64,000 nucleotides of DNA from Cytophagales bacterium WSM2-2 (lineage in GTDB: Bacteria > Bacteroidota > Bacteroidia > Cytophagales > Cyclobacteriaceae). Positions within the stretch are counted from its first letter, which is position 1. Every line of letters begins with the position of its first letter. The stretch lies in NCBI GenBank assembly GCA_015472025.1, contig BNHL01000001.1:3646001-3710000 (forward strand). The letters run 5' to 3'. Positions 17,051-25,981 of the stretch are shown here, in pieces. The position numbers and the translations under genes were made by a program. The notes below the pieces were generated by a model. The model searched no databases. It was not told the origin of the DNA and was given only the letters and a program-made list of their open reading frames with translations.

Positions 17051-17941
17051 ATGAAAAGATTCTTTCTTATTTCTTGTTTATTTCTCGGTACGATCACGAC
17101 TCTGCTTTCTTGCCCGTTTTGCGGATGTGGCAACAGTAACTTTCAAGTAGGTGTGCTCCCCGTGTTTTCGAAAGCATTTGTTGGTGTCAGGTATACCTAC
17201 ACTCATTTTAATACGGATAGCTCCTCTCAGTTCAGCCGTGATTATTTCCATTCGACAGAACTTTGGGGAGGATATAATTTTGGCAGGTTACAGGTGATGG
17301 CTTTTGTACCTTACCTCTCTATTCACAAAAGGAGTGATGACGGTGATGTCAACACCAGTGGTATGGGCGACATCATTTTGCTTGGGAACTATCAACTTTA
17401 TTCAACACCTGATACTATGGCTTGGCGGCAGACGTTCTGGTTAGGAGGCGGAGTAAAACTTCCCACCGGACAAAGTATGATTGCAATGGATGATCCTGAA
17501 TTTAACGTTGGAGAATTTACGGGTACACCTGGCACGGGTAGTATTGACTATCTTTTGACGGCCAATCACCAAATTACTTTTGGAAACGGTGGCGTTGTAA
17601 GTAATCTGACCTACCGAGTTAACTCAACCAACGATCAGCAATTTCGCTATGGCAACAGGACTTATTTTAGCTCATCTTATTTTCATTCCTGGATATACGG
17701 AACTCTGACTTTCAGGCCATCTCTTGGAGTAAATTTGGTACTGAACACAGCAAATCGTTTTCAGGACCAGAAAGTGGAAAATAGCGATGGCTATGTTTTC
17801 ACAGGTATGGCTGGTGTCAATGTGCAACGAAATAAAATTGGATTGGCGATCAACGCTTTTCAGCCGTTGTCTCAGGACATCTATCGTGGGCTCACCCAAT
17901 TGAAGGAACGAGTATCGGTAGCACTGACGTATTCCTTTTAA
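17051..17941 (+). CDS. Outer-membrane barrel-like protein with N-terminal CPFCGCG motif
   Basis: A 296-residue exported protein. After the signal peptide (about 1-18) the mature N-terminus has four clustered cysteines (LSCPFCGCGNSNFQ), and the remainder alternates like an outer-membrane beta-barrel (GVRYTYTHF, LWGGYNFGRLQVMAFVPYL, WLGGGVKLPTGQ) ending in F296. It resembles transporter/phenol-degradation-like barrel proteins that sit in metal- or redox-related clusters of Bacteroidota. Together with the two genes upstream it forms a same-strand envelope cluster with clustered Cys/His residues. Binding of copper or another metal is an inference. Confidence 0.72.
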   Translation: MKRFFLISCLFLGTITTLLSCPFCGCGNSNFQVGVLPVFSKAFVGVRYTYTHFNTDSSSQFSRDYFHSTELWGGYNFGRLQVMAFVPYLSIHKRSDDGDVNTSGMGDIILLGNYQLYSTPDTMAWRQTFWLGGGVKLPTGQSMIAMDDPEFNVGEFTGTPGTGSIDYLLTANHQITFGNGGVVSNLTYRVNSTNDQQFRYGNRTYFSSSYFHSWIYGTLTFRPSLGVNLVLNTANRFQDQKVENSDGYVFTGMAGVNVQRNKIGLAINAFQPLSQDIYRGLTQLKERVSVALTYSF

Positions 17942-17947
17942 GAGATA

Positions 17948-17978
17948 TTGATGAGAGCAGATGTTATCCTTAGATTTG
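17948..17978 (+). promoter_or_regulatory. Promoter of the FG-GAP/T9SS cargo gene
   Basis: TTG (17948-17950), a 20-base spacer and a perfect TAGATTTG (17971-17978) lie four bases before the ATG at 17983, or ten before the second ATG at 17989. Confidence 0.65.
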
Positions 17979-17982
17979 TAGA

Positions 17983-20166
17983 ATGGGTATGTCTCGTGTT
18001 GTAAGAAGGACCTGTCTCATCATTCTGTTGAGTTCTCTCAGGAGTTTTGCGTTCGCGCAAAACTCCTACCATATAGATCAAAGTATTCCTGTTCAGGTTA
18101 ATGGCAAGACGATTTCTTTGCCGTGGGCAGGTGGATTGAACTCGGCCCAGATAAACACAATCGATCTCAACAATGATGGCAGAGAAGACCTGGCCATCTT
18201 TGATCGCATGGCTAACAAATTTCTGACCTTCATTAATTCAGGTACTCGCTACATCTATGATCCCGATTATGAAACTTATTTTCCTTCTACACTGACAGAA
18301 TGGGCCTTGCTCAGAGACTTCAATTGCGATGGAAAAAAAGATCTGTTTACAAGTGACCCCGCCGGGATTTCAGTCTTTGTCAATATTACTCCACATGGTG
18401 GAAAACTGCGGTGGCGGCTCTTTAACCCCGGAAACCCCTTACTGACGATCGGCTTTAATGGCCCGATTAATTTGAAGGTCAATGCAACGGATATTCCGGC
18501 TATTGATGATGTGGATGAAGATGGCGACCTGGACATTATCGTAGCCCGGTTCGTAGGAGTCGGCTCGGTCGAGTATCATAAAAATTTGAGTATCGAAAAA
18601 CTGGGGCGCTGCGATTCGATGCAGTTTACGAGGATCACCAACACCTGGGGGAATTTTGAAGAATGCAATTGTGGCCGTTATGCTTTCGGTGGCATCGACT
18701 GCAGTCAGGTGCCTGGGGGGCGTGTCTTGCACGATGCAGGAAAATCACTTCTCACGCTCGATATAGACAACAACGGAATACGGGATTTACTTTTCTCAGA
18801 GGAAAATTGCACATCACTTTATCTCTTGGTTAACCACGGCACTCCTGATGATCCTGAGATTACAAGCTTCAGTACTTATCCGGCATCAAATCCTTCGACA
18901 CTGTTGTTTCCTGCAGCCTTTTATGAAGACATCGATTTTGATGGAGTGAAAGACCTGCTTGTTTCAACAAATATCAGCGCGCGAGTCACCACTGATATAG
19001 ATCTCTCCAATTCCATGTGGCTTTATAAAAACGGAGGCACAACGGTGGCTCCACAATTCAGCCTTAAACAAACCAACTGGCTACAGGATCAGATGATCGA
19101 TGCGGGAAGTTATGCTTCGCCTGCATTTGCAGATTATGACAATGATGGAGACTTGGATTTGTTCATCGGTTTTTGGGCTGAGCCTGGTATTGTTGCTTCT
19201 ATTTATCTCTATAAAAACACAGGGACTTTTTTGAGTCCGTCTTTTGAGTTTGTTACCGATGACTATCTTCAGTTCAAGAATTTTGGCCTGTTCAATGTTA
19301 AGATTCAATTCGTAGACTTAGACAAAAACGGAACGACAGACCTGGTGTTTTCAGCGTCCGAGGCCAACCAGTTGACGACCCAACTTTATGTGCTTCGAAA
19401 CCAAAGCAGTAAAGCATTTGATTTCAGCGGCCAAAGTCCGGAACCATTGAACTTCACTGTTGATTCATATGAAAACCTCATGATCCACGATGTCGATCAT
19501 GACGGACTTCCTGACATTCTCATTGGGAAGTCTGACGGTTCCCTTCAATATTGGAATAACAGTGGTCCGGCATCGTCCCCGCATTTCGGCCTTTTCAACT
19601 CGTCATATCTTGGCATAAGTTCGAGCATAACCCGGTTTTGTGTTAACCCATCTATTGCCGATGTCAACAATGACGGGAAAGAGGACCTGTTGCTGGGAAA
19701 CCAGGGAACCATTGTTTTATATAATGACTTCCATTCTGGTAATGTCGTTCCAGACACTCTTTACATAAGTAATTCACTAAAGAATGTAGCCGAGGCAAAA
19801 TTTCTGAGCAGCAACATATCCATTGCCACTGCAGACTTATATGGAAATAAAGATCCAATGGTTGCTGCGGGGCTTATCACTGGCGGCATTCTGATGCTGA
19901 AAGCAGACAGTCTGCATGTTAACACCAGGGAAAACATTGTGAAAGTCTGGCCTAATCCATTGACGATTGGCCAGGATATAAACGTCAGGGTCTCGCAAGA
20001 TTCAGAGATTCAGTTTTTTAGTGTTTTAGGTCAGCAACTAACCGATCCATTACCAGTAGTTGGTGGGGAACTGACAGTTATCCCTCAAGCCCTTACATCA
20101 GGCCTGTACATAGCCCGGGTCAAGTGGTCTGGAGGTATTCAGGCGGTAAAGCTGGTTGTCCGTTAG
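17983..20166 (+). CDS. Secreted FG-GAP/VCBS-repeat protein with T9SS type A sorting domain
   Basis: A 727-residue secreted or cell-surface protein. A signal peptide (about 1-25, FAFAQ|NS) is followed by seven-bladed-propeller-type FG-GAP/VCBS repeats, each with a calcium-loop such as DLNNDGREDL, DVDEDGDLDI, DYDNDGDLDLF, DVDHDGLPDIL and DVNNDGKEDLL. From about residue 650 the C-terminus is a type IX secretion sorting domain: VWPNPL, an internal FFSVLGQQL strand and a final GLYIARVKWSGGIQAVKLVV. It is therefore a T9SS cargo, probably surface-attached. Ligand or enzymatic role cannot be seen. ATG 17983 and ATG 17989 are both possible starts. Confidence 0.9.
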   Translation: MGMSRVVRRTCLIILLSSLRSFAFAQNSYHIDQSIPVQVNGKTISLPWAGGLNSAQINTIDLNNDGREDLAIFDRMANKFLTFINSGTRYIYDPDYETYFPSTLTEWALLRDFNCDGKKDLFTSDPAGISVFVNITPHGGKLRWRLFNPGNPLLTIGFNGPINLKVNATDIPAIDDVDEDGDLDIIVARFVGVGSVEYHKNLSIEKLGRCDSMQFTRITNTWGNFEECNCGRYAFGGIDCSQVPGGRVLHDAGKSLLTLDIDNNGIRDLLFSEENCTSLYLLVNHGTPDDPEITSFSTYPASNPSTLLFPAAFYEDIDFDGVKDLLVSTNISARVTTDIDLSNSMWLYKNGGTTVAPQFSLKQTNWLQDQMIDAGSYASPAFADYDNDGDLDLFIGFWAEPGIVASIYLYKNTGTFLSPSFEFVTDDYLQFKNFGLFNVKIQFVDLDKNGTTDLVFSASEANQLTTQLYVLRNQSSKAFDFSGQSPEPLNFTVDSYENLMIHDVDHDGLPDILIGKSDGSLQYWNNSGPASSPHFGLFNSSYLGISSSITRFCVNPSIADVNNDGKEDLLLGNQGTIVLYNDFHSGNVVPDTLYISNSLKNVAEAKFLSSNISIATADLYGNKDPMVAAGLITGGILMLKADSLHVNTRENIVKVWPNPLTIGQDINVRVSQDSEIQFFSVLGQQLTDPLPVVGGELTVIPQALTSGLYIARVKWSGGIQAVKLVVR

Positions 20167-20264
20167 CGACACCAAGGGCCAAAAATCTCCACAGCCGAAT
20201 TAAATTTGCCCGTAGGTATATCCTTTTGCAGTAATATTGCGTTTGCAACCATTGTTCACCCATT

Positions 20265-20936
20265 ATGGCTGAGAAAAGCAGTGTTTTTGACATGATCGGT
20301 CCAGTAATGATCGGTCCATCCAGTTCGCACACTGCAGGTGTGGTAAAAATTGCCCGTGCGGCAGTCAGGATCTTAGGCGGAGTACCTGACGAGGCTGAAA
20401 TCATCTTTTATAATTCGTTCGCCCGGACTTACGAGGGACATGGAAGTGACCGAGCAATTTTAGCGGGTCTCATGGACTTTGAAACCGATGACAAGCGTAT
20501 CAAGCAATCCATAGAGATTGCCGAGCAGACTGGCCTGAAATATCATTTTAAGTCGGTTGGAAATGCATCAACTCTGCATCCCAATTCCATCAGACTGAAA
20601 CTGAAGAAAGGTGAAAAAGAGGTAGAGGTTTTGGGAGAAAGCAAGGGTGGTGGAGTGATAAACATTGCGGAGGTAGATGGTTTTAAAGCCGACTTCAGCG
20701 CAAGCCTTCACACACTGATCATTTTTGCGGACGATGTCAAAGGAAGCATAGCCTTTATTGCCAGTGTTTTAGCGCATGACGATAGCAATATCGCAACGAT
20801 GTCAGTATCGCGTAAGGGAAAACATGATCTGGCTTGCCAGGTGATTGAGATAGATTCTGACATCAGACCTGTAACATTTGAGTATTTAAAAAGTCTAAGC
20901 TGGATAAAAGAAGTAAAATCGATACCCAAAATATGA
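20265..20936 (+). CDS. sdaAB: L-serine ammonia-lyase, iron-sulfur type, beta subunit
   Basis: Beta subunit of the [4Fe-4S] L-serine dehydratase that converts serine to pyruvate and ammonia. It has 223 residues: the N-terminal domain has SVFDMIGPVMIGPSSSHTAG, the family signature, and GGGVINI in the middle; residues about 148-223 are an ACT domain (HTLIIFADDVKGSIAFIASVLA). The catalytic alpha subunit is not in this window, so it is encoded elsewhere or outside the window edges. TAATATTG (20233-20240) with a TTTG 23 bases further upstream is a possible promoter. The last four bases overlap the start of the TolC-like gene (ATGA). Confidence 0.93.
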   Translation: MAEKSSVFDMIGPVMIGPSSSHTAGVVKIARAAVRILGGVPDEAEIIFYNSFARTYEGHGSDRAILAGLMDFETDDKRIKQSIEIAEQTGLKYHFKSVGNASTLHPNSIRLKLKKGEKEVEVLGESKGGGVINIAEVDGFKADFSASLHTLIIFADDVKGSIAFIASVLAHDDSNIATMSVSRKGKHDLACQVIEIDSDIRPVTFEYLKSLSWIKEVKSIPKI

Positions 20937-22369
20937 AAAGGTTAATTCTACCAATTGTAGTTACGTTGTTAAGTTCGTCTTTGGTACTGGGCCAGAAGAT
21001 GACCTTACAGGAGTGTGTGAAAGTTGCCATGGCCAATAACTTGACTGTGCAGCGCGCTCTCTATAATGTGAAGAGCAATGAGATCGGGCTCTTTCAGGCG
21101 AAAGGGAGTTTTTTACCAACTATCAATTTTAACAGCAGTTTTAACCAGAACTACGGAAGGACCCTGAACCCCTTGACTTATTCTTATGTCAATGCCGTTA
21201 ACAAGACCATTGGCCCGAGTTTATCAAGTTCACTTTTGTTATTTAACGGGTTTCGGCTCCAAAATAATTACAAGCAAAATAAAAGAAATGTAGAAGCAGC
21301 TGATCTAGATCTGGAAAAAGCAAAAAACGATGTTATAATAACTGTGGTAAGTAACTATACTAATGTTATTCTTAACAAAGAACTGCTGGATAACTCGAAA
21401 TTTCAGCTTAACTCCAGCCAGCAGCAATTGGAGCGCATACAAAAGCAAGTGGCTGCAGGGGCGTTACCCAAAAGCAATGAGCTGACACAAGAGGCCACCG
21501 TGGCGACCAACGAAACTAATCTTATAACTCAGGAGAACATTTATAATTTATCCGTTCTCCAACTCAAACAATCCATGCAAGTTCCGGCTTCCACGGCATT
21601 AGAAATAGTTGTACCCGATATTGCGATGGAAGACCTTTCGATCAATCAGACCCCCGAAGAAATATATTCAATTTCAGCGAAGAGCCTTCCGCAGATAAGA
21701 AGTGCTATGCTTAAAGTAGATGCCGCTGACTATGCTGTTAGAGCAGCACGAGGAAGCTTGTTTCCAAGAATCTCTTTGACATCAGGCGCCAATTCCAATT
21801 ATTCATCAGCTTCTGATAATACAAAGTCATACTCGAATGATCTTAGCACATACGCAAAAACTCCAACAGGTTTAGTAGATATAAATGATAACCCGGTTTA
21901 TCAATACAAACCGACTACAGCTACGCCTTTCACCACTAGCGAGTACGGGGTCAATAGCCAATTGACCGACTATCTTACTAAAAGTGTTGGTGTTTCTTTG
22001 ACAGTTCCAATTCTGAATGGCCTTCAAAACCGGTCTAATTTAAAGCAGGCGGTAGTCAATAGGGAGCTCGCCAGTATCACGGTGAAAGAAACAGAAAATA
22101 CATTAAGGCAGTCAATTGAGACGGCTTACAATAATGCTTTTGCTGCTGCTAAAACATATACAGCCGCAATTAAACAAGTAAGTGCAAACGAAGAGGCGTT
22201 TCGAATGACCAGGCAGCGCCATGAAATAGGTGCCGCTACCTACATCGAATACCAAGTAGCCTCTAACGACCTGTATTCCGCAAAATCATCGTTAGCCCGT
22301 GCGAAGTACAATTTCATTCTGACCAAAAAAATATTGGAATTTTATCAGGGTAAAACTATTGAATACTGA
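20933..22369 (+). CDS. TolC-family outer-membrane efflux protein
   Basis: Outer-membrane channel of a tripartite exporter, 478 residues. A signal peptide (about 1-20) is followed by the two-fold TolC repeat: MTLQECVKVAMANNLTVQRA near the start and a second helical hairpin from about residue 250, with a C-terminal RHEIGAATYIEYQVASNDLYSAKSSLARAKYNF-type helix. Its start overlaps the sdaAB stop by four bases. The periplasmic adaptor gene follows after 44 bases, so the two form one functional unit; no inner-membrane pump gene is adjacent. Confidence 0.92.
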   Translation: MKRLILPIVVTLLSSSLVLGQKMTLQECVKVAMANNLTVQRALYNVKSNEIGLFQAKGSFLPTINFNSSFNQNYGRTLNPLTYSYVNAVNKTIGPSLSSSLLLFNGFRLQNNYKQNKRNVEAADLDLEKAKNDVIITVVSNYTNVILNKELLDNSKFQLNSSQQQLERIQKQVAAGALPKSNELTQEATVATNETNLITQENIYNLSVLQLKQSMQVPASTALEIVVPDIAMEDLSINQTPEEIYSISAKSLPQIRSAMLKVDAADYAVRAARGSLFPRISLTSGANSNYSSASDNTKSYSNDLSTYAKTPTGLVDINDNPVYQYKPTTATPFTTSEYGVNSQLTDYLTKSVGVSLTVPILNGLQNRSNLKQAVVNRELASITVKETENTLRQSIETAYNNAFAAAKTYTAAIKQVSANEEAFRMTRQRHEIGAATYIEYQVASNDLYSAKSSLARAKYNFILTKKILEFYQGKTIEY

Positions 22370-22413
22370 ACGATCCACTAAAAATTATACACCCACTTTC
22401 ACTTTAATTCTGT

Positions 22414-23796
22414 ATGGCTAAACAAAAGAAAAAATCAAATCGCTTAATGTACTGGGGCATCGGTGGCCTGGTCGTAGTTATCCTGTTCCTGATGATGGGC
22501 AAGTCTGCCGGATGGATAGGAAAAACTAAAGAGATGGAAGTGGAGTTGGCGAAAGCAAAAAAAGTCTCCATCACTGAAAAGGTGAGTGCTTCCGGAACGG
22601 TTCAGCCGGTAACAGAAGTAAAACTTGCTCCCGAGGTATCCGGTGAAATTATAGAATTGAATGTCGAAGACGGTGACTCTGTGAAGCTTGGCGAACCGTT
22701 GGTCAAGATTCGCCCGGACATTTTAAAGAGTCAGTTGGAACGAAGCGAGGCAGCTTATATGCAGCAAACTGCAAATGTGGAATCCAGCAAAGGTTCATTG
22801 TCGGTTGCGCAGGCTAATCTTACCAAGGCCGAAGCTGACTTCAAAAGACAGGAGAAACTATGGAATGAGAAAGTAATCTCGGAAGCAGACTGGCAATTGG
22901 CAATACAGAATTACAACGTAGCAAAGAATAATCTGGCTTCTGCAAATCAGAACCTGGAAGCTTCGAAATTTGTAGTGAATAGTACCGAGGCTTCTGTGAG
23001 AGAAGCTCGTGAAAACGTACGTAAGACAACCGTCATGGCCCCGATGAAGGGCATCGTTTCCAAGTTGAGTGTGAAAAAAGGGGAGCGTGTAGTGGGAACA
23101 GCGACCATGACTGGGACGGAAATGCTTCGGATTGCCGATCTTAATAAAATGGAAGTTCGTGTGAATGTAAATGAGAACGATATTGTTCGTGTTCACTATT
23201 CAGATACCGTTTTGATCGATGTTGATGCTTATTCCAATACGGGTAAGCAGTTTAAAGGCCTGGTAACTAACATTGCAAATACCGCCAAGGATAAGACTTC
23301 CAACGATGCAATCACCGAATTTGAAGTACGAATTCTGATCCTTCGTTCATCCTACGAAGACCTGATTAAAAAGGGTAACAAATTCCCCTTCCGTCCCGGA
23401 ATGACAGCAAGCGTTGAGATCATTACCAGCAAAAAGAACAATATACTTTCAGTGCCCCTGGCCGCTGTGACCACACGTAACCCTGACGAGAAGAAAGTAC
23501 AAATTAAAGATGATGATGCGCGTACGGTGACTAACTCCAGCAATAAAGCACCTGAAAAGAAGGAAGACAAAGTAGTTGTGTTTATCAATGACAAAGGAGT
23601 GGCAAAGATGCTTGAAGTGAAGACCGGAATCAGTGACTACGATAACATTGAGATTATTTCAGGTGTGTCTGACAGTGTCGAGGTGATTACAGGCCCCTTC
23701 CTGGTGGTATCCAAACGTTTGAAAGACGGGGATAAAATCAAAGCAATAAAGAAAGACGAAAAGAAAGAGGGCAGTAGCAATACAGCCAGCAAATAA
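22414..23796 (+). CDS. HlyD/MacA-type periplasmic adaptor protein
   Basis: Membrane-fusion adaptor linking an inner-membrane pump to the TolC-like channel. The 460 residues comprise one N-terminal membrane anchor (about 12-34), a lipoyl-like half (VKLAPEVSGEIIELNVEDGDSVKLGEPL), a coiled-coil hairpin (about 105-200), the second lipoyl half (APMKGIVSKLSVKKGERV), a beta-barrel and a C-terminal membrane-proximal domain, ending with a Lys/Glu/Ser tail. The pattern fits MacA-like adaptors of ABC exporters. The next gene is ppa, so the usual MacB-type permease genes are missing here. Confidence 0.9.
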   Translation: MAKQKKKSNRLMYWGIGGLVVVILFLMMGKSAGWIGKTKEMEVELAKAKKVSITEKVSASGTVQPVTEVKLAPEVSGEIIELNVEDGDSVKLGEPLVKIRPDILKSQLERSEAAYMQQTANVESSKGSLSVAQANLTKAEADFKRQEKLWNEKVISEADWQLAIQNYNVAKNNLASANQNLEASKFVVNSTEASVREARENVRKTTVMAPMKGIVSKLSVKKGERVVGTATMTGTEMLRIADLNKMEVRVNVNENDIVRVHYSDTVLIDVDAYSNTGKQFKGLVTNIANTAKDKTSNDAITEFEVRILILRSSYEDLIKKGNKFPFRPGMTASVEIITSKKNNILSVPLAAVTTRNPDEKKVQIKDDDARTVTNSSNKAPEKKEDKVVVFINDKGVAKMLEVKTGISDYDNIEIISGVSDSVEVITGPFLVVSKRLKDGDKIKAIKKDEKKEGSSNTASK

Positions 23797-23817
23797 GTTA
23801 AAGAACAGGTTGTAAAT

Positions 23818-23852
23818 GCGCCAGGCGGTTCCTAACGTCTGGCGCTTTTTTT
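23818..23852 (+). terminator. Intrinsic terminator after the adaptor gene
   Basis: A 10-bp stem GCGCCAGGCG/CGTCTGGCGC (one G-U) with an 8-base loop is followed by seven T. The last T is the first base of the predicted ppa -7 element. Confidence 0.95.
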
Positions 23853-23859
23853 ATATTCG
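23852..23859 (+). promoter_or_regulatory. -7 element of ppa
   Basis: TATATTCG matches TAnnTTnG and lies five bases before the ATG at 23865. No clear TTTG is seen at -33, where the terminator stem lies. Confidence 0.4.
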
Positions 23860-23864
23860 TGCCT

Positions 23865-24401
23865 ATGATCAAGCACCCCTGGCATGAGGCACCCATAGGT
23901 GAAAACCCACCTGAGTTTATCAACGGAATTGTTGAGATTTCTACCGGCATGCGTACCAAGTATGAAGTGGACAAGGAAACAGGTCTGCTTAAGCTGGATC
24001 GGGTATTGTATTCTGCAGTTTTTTATCCTGCAAACTATGGCTTTATCCCTCAAACCCTCGGAGATGATCAGGATCCATTAGATATCATGATTTTGTGCCG
24101 GGAGCCCATTCAGCCTTTATGCCTAGTGCCAGCGCGTGTAATTGGTGTTATGCGCATGATTGATCAGGGCCTTGGAGACGAAAAAATTCTGGCGGTGTCT
24201 GACAATGATGCCAATACCAGGCACCTGAAAGATATCAGTGAATTGGCTTCCCACTTTAAGCTGGAACTGAAGGAGTTTTTTGAGAGCTATAAGAAACTCG
24301 AGAACAAGGTGGTGACTGTTCCAGACTTCCAGGGAAAAGAAATTGCCATGAGCATCATTATAAAAGCCATCGATGCTTACAAGGCGAAGTTTAAAAAATA
24401 A
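23865..24401 (+). CDS. ppa: Inorganic pyrophosphatase
   Basis: Soluble family I enzyme that hydrolyses pyrophosphate from biosynthetic reactions, driving them forward. It has 178 residues, the normal prokaryotic size. The catalytic metal-binding block is DDQDPLDIMIL, with the flanking FYPANYGFIPQTLGD and RMIDQGLGDEKILAV. ATG 23865 is preferred over the GTG two codons upstream because the -7 element runs through that GTG. The last base of its stop is the first base of the next ATG (TAATG), so the heptosyltransferase-like gene is translationally coupled. Confidence 0.97.
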   Translation: MIKHPWHEAPIGENPPEFINGIVEISTGMRTKYEVDKETGLLKLDRVLYSAVFYPANYGFIPQTLGDDQDPLDIMILCREPIQPLCLVPARVIGVMRMIDQGLGDEKILAVSDNDANTRHLKDISELASHFKLELKEFFESYKKLENKVVTVPDFQGKEIAMSIIIKAIDAYKAKFKK

Positions 24402-25399
24402 TGGGTCAGCGTTTTAATTCTTTCCTGATCATCCAAACAGCTTTTATTGGGGATGTCATCCTGGCCACTGCTTTAGTAGAAAAAATCCATCAGCATTATC
24501 CGGAGGCGACTATCGATTTCCTTGTGCGCAAAGGGAATGAAGGATTACTGATCGGCCATCCGCAATTGCGAAATGTTCTGATCTGGAATAAGAAAGAATC
24601 CAAGATCTCGAATCTGTTCAAGATTATTAAGCAGGTTCGGAATAACCGATACGACTGTCTTGTCAATGTCCATCGTTTCGCCAGCTCGGGTTTGATCACC
24701 ACATTTTCAAAAGCACGATTGCGGATTGGCTTTGATAAAAATGCGCTTTCATTTCTCTTTGATGAAAAGATAAAGCACGAAATCGGAAATCTTCATGAAG
24801 TTCAACGGAATCAGAAGTTGATCGAGAAGATCACTGATTCCAGTCATTCGAAGCCAAAGTTATTTCCGACATCTTCCGATTTTGGCAAAGTAAAGCCGAT
24901 GAAGTCAGGTCGCTTCCTGTGTGTTGCTCCGACCTCGGTCTGGTTTACAAAGCAATTTCCTGCTGAGAAATGGGTTGCGTTCCTCAAAACTATGAAAGGT
25001 AAATTTGACAACATTTATCTGCTTGGAGCTCCATCAGATTCACAGGTATGTGAGATGATCAAGCGTGAAGTAAATGATGATTGTGTGGTTAACCTCGCTG
25101 GAAAACTGTCATTTCTTGAATCTGCCGCTTTAATGAAAGATGCAGAGATGAACTTTGTCAATGATTCCGCTCCGATGCATATGGCTTCCGCAATGAATGC
25201 CCCGGTGACGGCTGTGTTTTGTTCGACAGTTCCGGCATTTGGTTTTGGGCCGCTATCAGATCGATCGTACGTTGTGGAGTCACTTGAAAAACTTTCCTGT
25301 CGCCCTTGTGGACTTCACGGGTACAAAGCCTGCCCGCAAGGTCATTTTAAGTGTGCCTTGTCAATTACTAATGAGCAGTTACAAGCTGTTTTAAAATGA
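24401..25399 (+). CDS. Glycosyltransferase family 9 (heptosyltransferase-like)
   Basis: A 332-residue GT-B enzyme of family GT9, which adds heptose or related sugars to the lipopolysaccharide core at the inner face of the membrane. Visible marks are IQTAFIGDVILATALV at the start, an acceptor-side Rossmann half, and the donor-binding NLAGKLSFLESAALMKDAEM and VNDSAPMHMASAMNAPVTAVF region, ending with CRPCGLHGYKACPQGH, a Cys-rich tail common in Bacteroidota homologues. The sugar cannot be assigned. It overlaps ppa by one base and the convergent maf gene by nine bases. Confidence 0.92.
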   Translation: MGQRFNSFLIIQTAFIGDVILATALVEKIHQHYPEATIDFLVRKGNEGLLIGHPQLRNVLIWNKKESKISNLFKIIKQVRNNRYDCLVNVHRFASSGLITTFSKARLRIGFDKNALSFLFDEKIKHEIGNLHEVQRNQKLIEKITDSSHSKPKLFPTSSDFGKVKPMKSGRFLCVAPTSVWFTKQFPAEKWVAFLKTMKGKFDNIYLLGAPSDSQVCEMIKREVNDDCVVNLAGKLSFLESAALMKDAEMNFVNDSAPMHMASAMNAPVTAVFCSTVPAFGFGPLSDRSYVVESLEKLSCRPCGLHGYKACPQGHFKCALSITNEQLQAVLK

Positions 25400-25960
25400 A
25401 CGGAGGCGCTCATAAACCTTGTGAACAGGTAGTCCCATTACCGTAAAATAGGAACCAACTATTTTTTTGATAGCTACCATGCCTATCCAATCCTGTGCGC
25501 CATAAGCCCCGGCTTTATCGAATGGCTTATAGTTGTCAACATAAAATTCGATTTCTTCTCTTGATAATTTTTTGAAGGTGACTTTAGTTCGATCATCAAA
25601 GCATTCGGTTTTATTTTTGTCGAGCAAACAAACCGCGGTGATTACTGTATGCGTGTGGCCGCTTAAGTCGCTGAGCATTTGAATTGCCTCTCTGCGATCA
25701 GAAGGTTTATTGAGAATACGCTGGTTAAGTATAACAATGGTATCCGAGGCAATTACGATTTCATTTTTAAGCTTGGGTAATAATGCCTGCGCTTTTTTCT
25801 CAGCCAAATAGGCCGGAACTATCTCGATAGGAAGGTGATTTGGGAAAGATTCATCAATATGGGGTGGATCTACTTTGAACTGTAGCCCGATTTCCTTTAA
25901 TAAAAACTGCCGGCGGGGAGAAGCGGAGGCCAGAATGATAGGCCGGTTGATCAGGAGCAT
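25391..25960 (-). CDS. maf: Maf-family nucleoside triphosphate pyrophosphatase
   Basis: House-cleaning enzyme that hydrolyses non-canonical or excess NTPs to NMPs; members with this pattern act on dTTP/UTP. It has 189 residues. The family signature LASASPRRQFLLKEIG starts the protein; the catalytic Asp is in IASDTIV, and FDKAGAYGAQDW and GSYFTVMGLPV are present. Start ATG 25960. Its 3' end overlaps the convergent GT9 gene; upstream it is divergent from the ECF sigma gene with 21 bases between starts, so their promoters must overlap each other or the genes. Confidence 0.95.
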   Translation of the reverse strand: MLLINRPIILASASPRRQFLLKEIGLQFKVDPPHIDESFPNHLPIEIVPAYLAEKKAQALLPKLKNEIVIASDTIVILNQRILNKPSDRREAIQMLSDLSGHTHTVITAVCLLDKNKTECFDDRTKVTFKKLSREEIEFYVDNYKPFDKAGAYGAQDWIGMVAIKKIVGSYFTVMGLPVHKVYERLRSF

Positions 25961-25981
25961 TTTAGTACATTTAGTGTAAAG

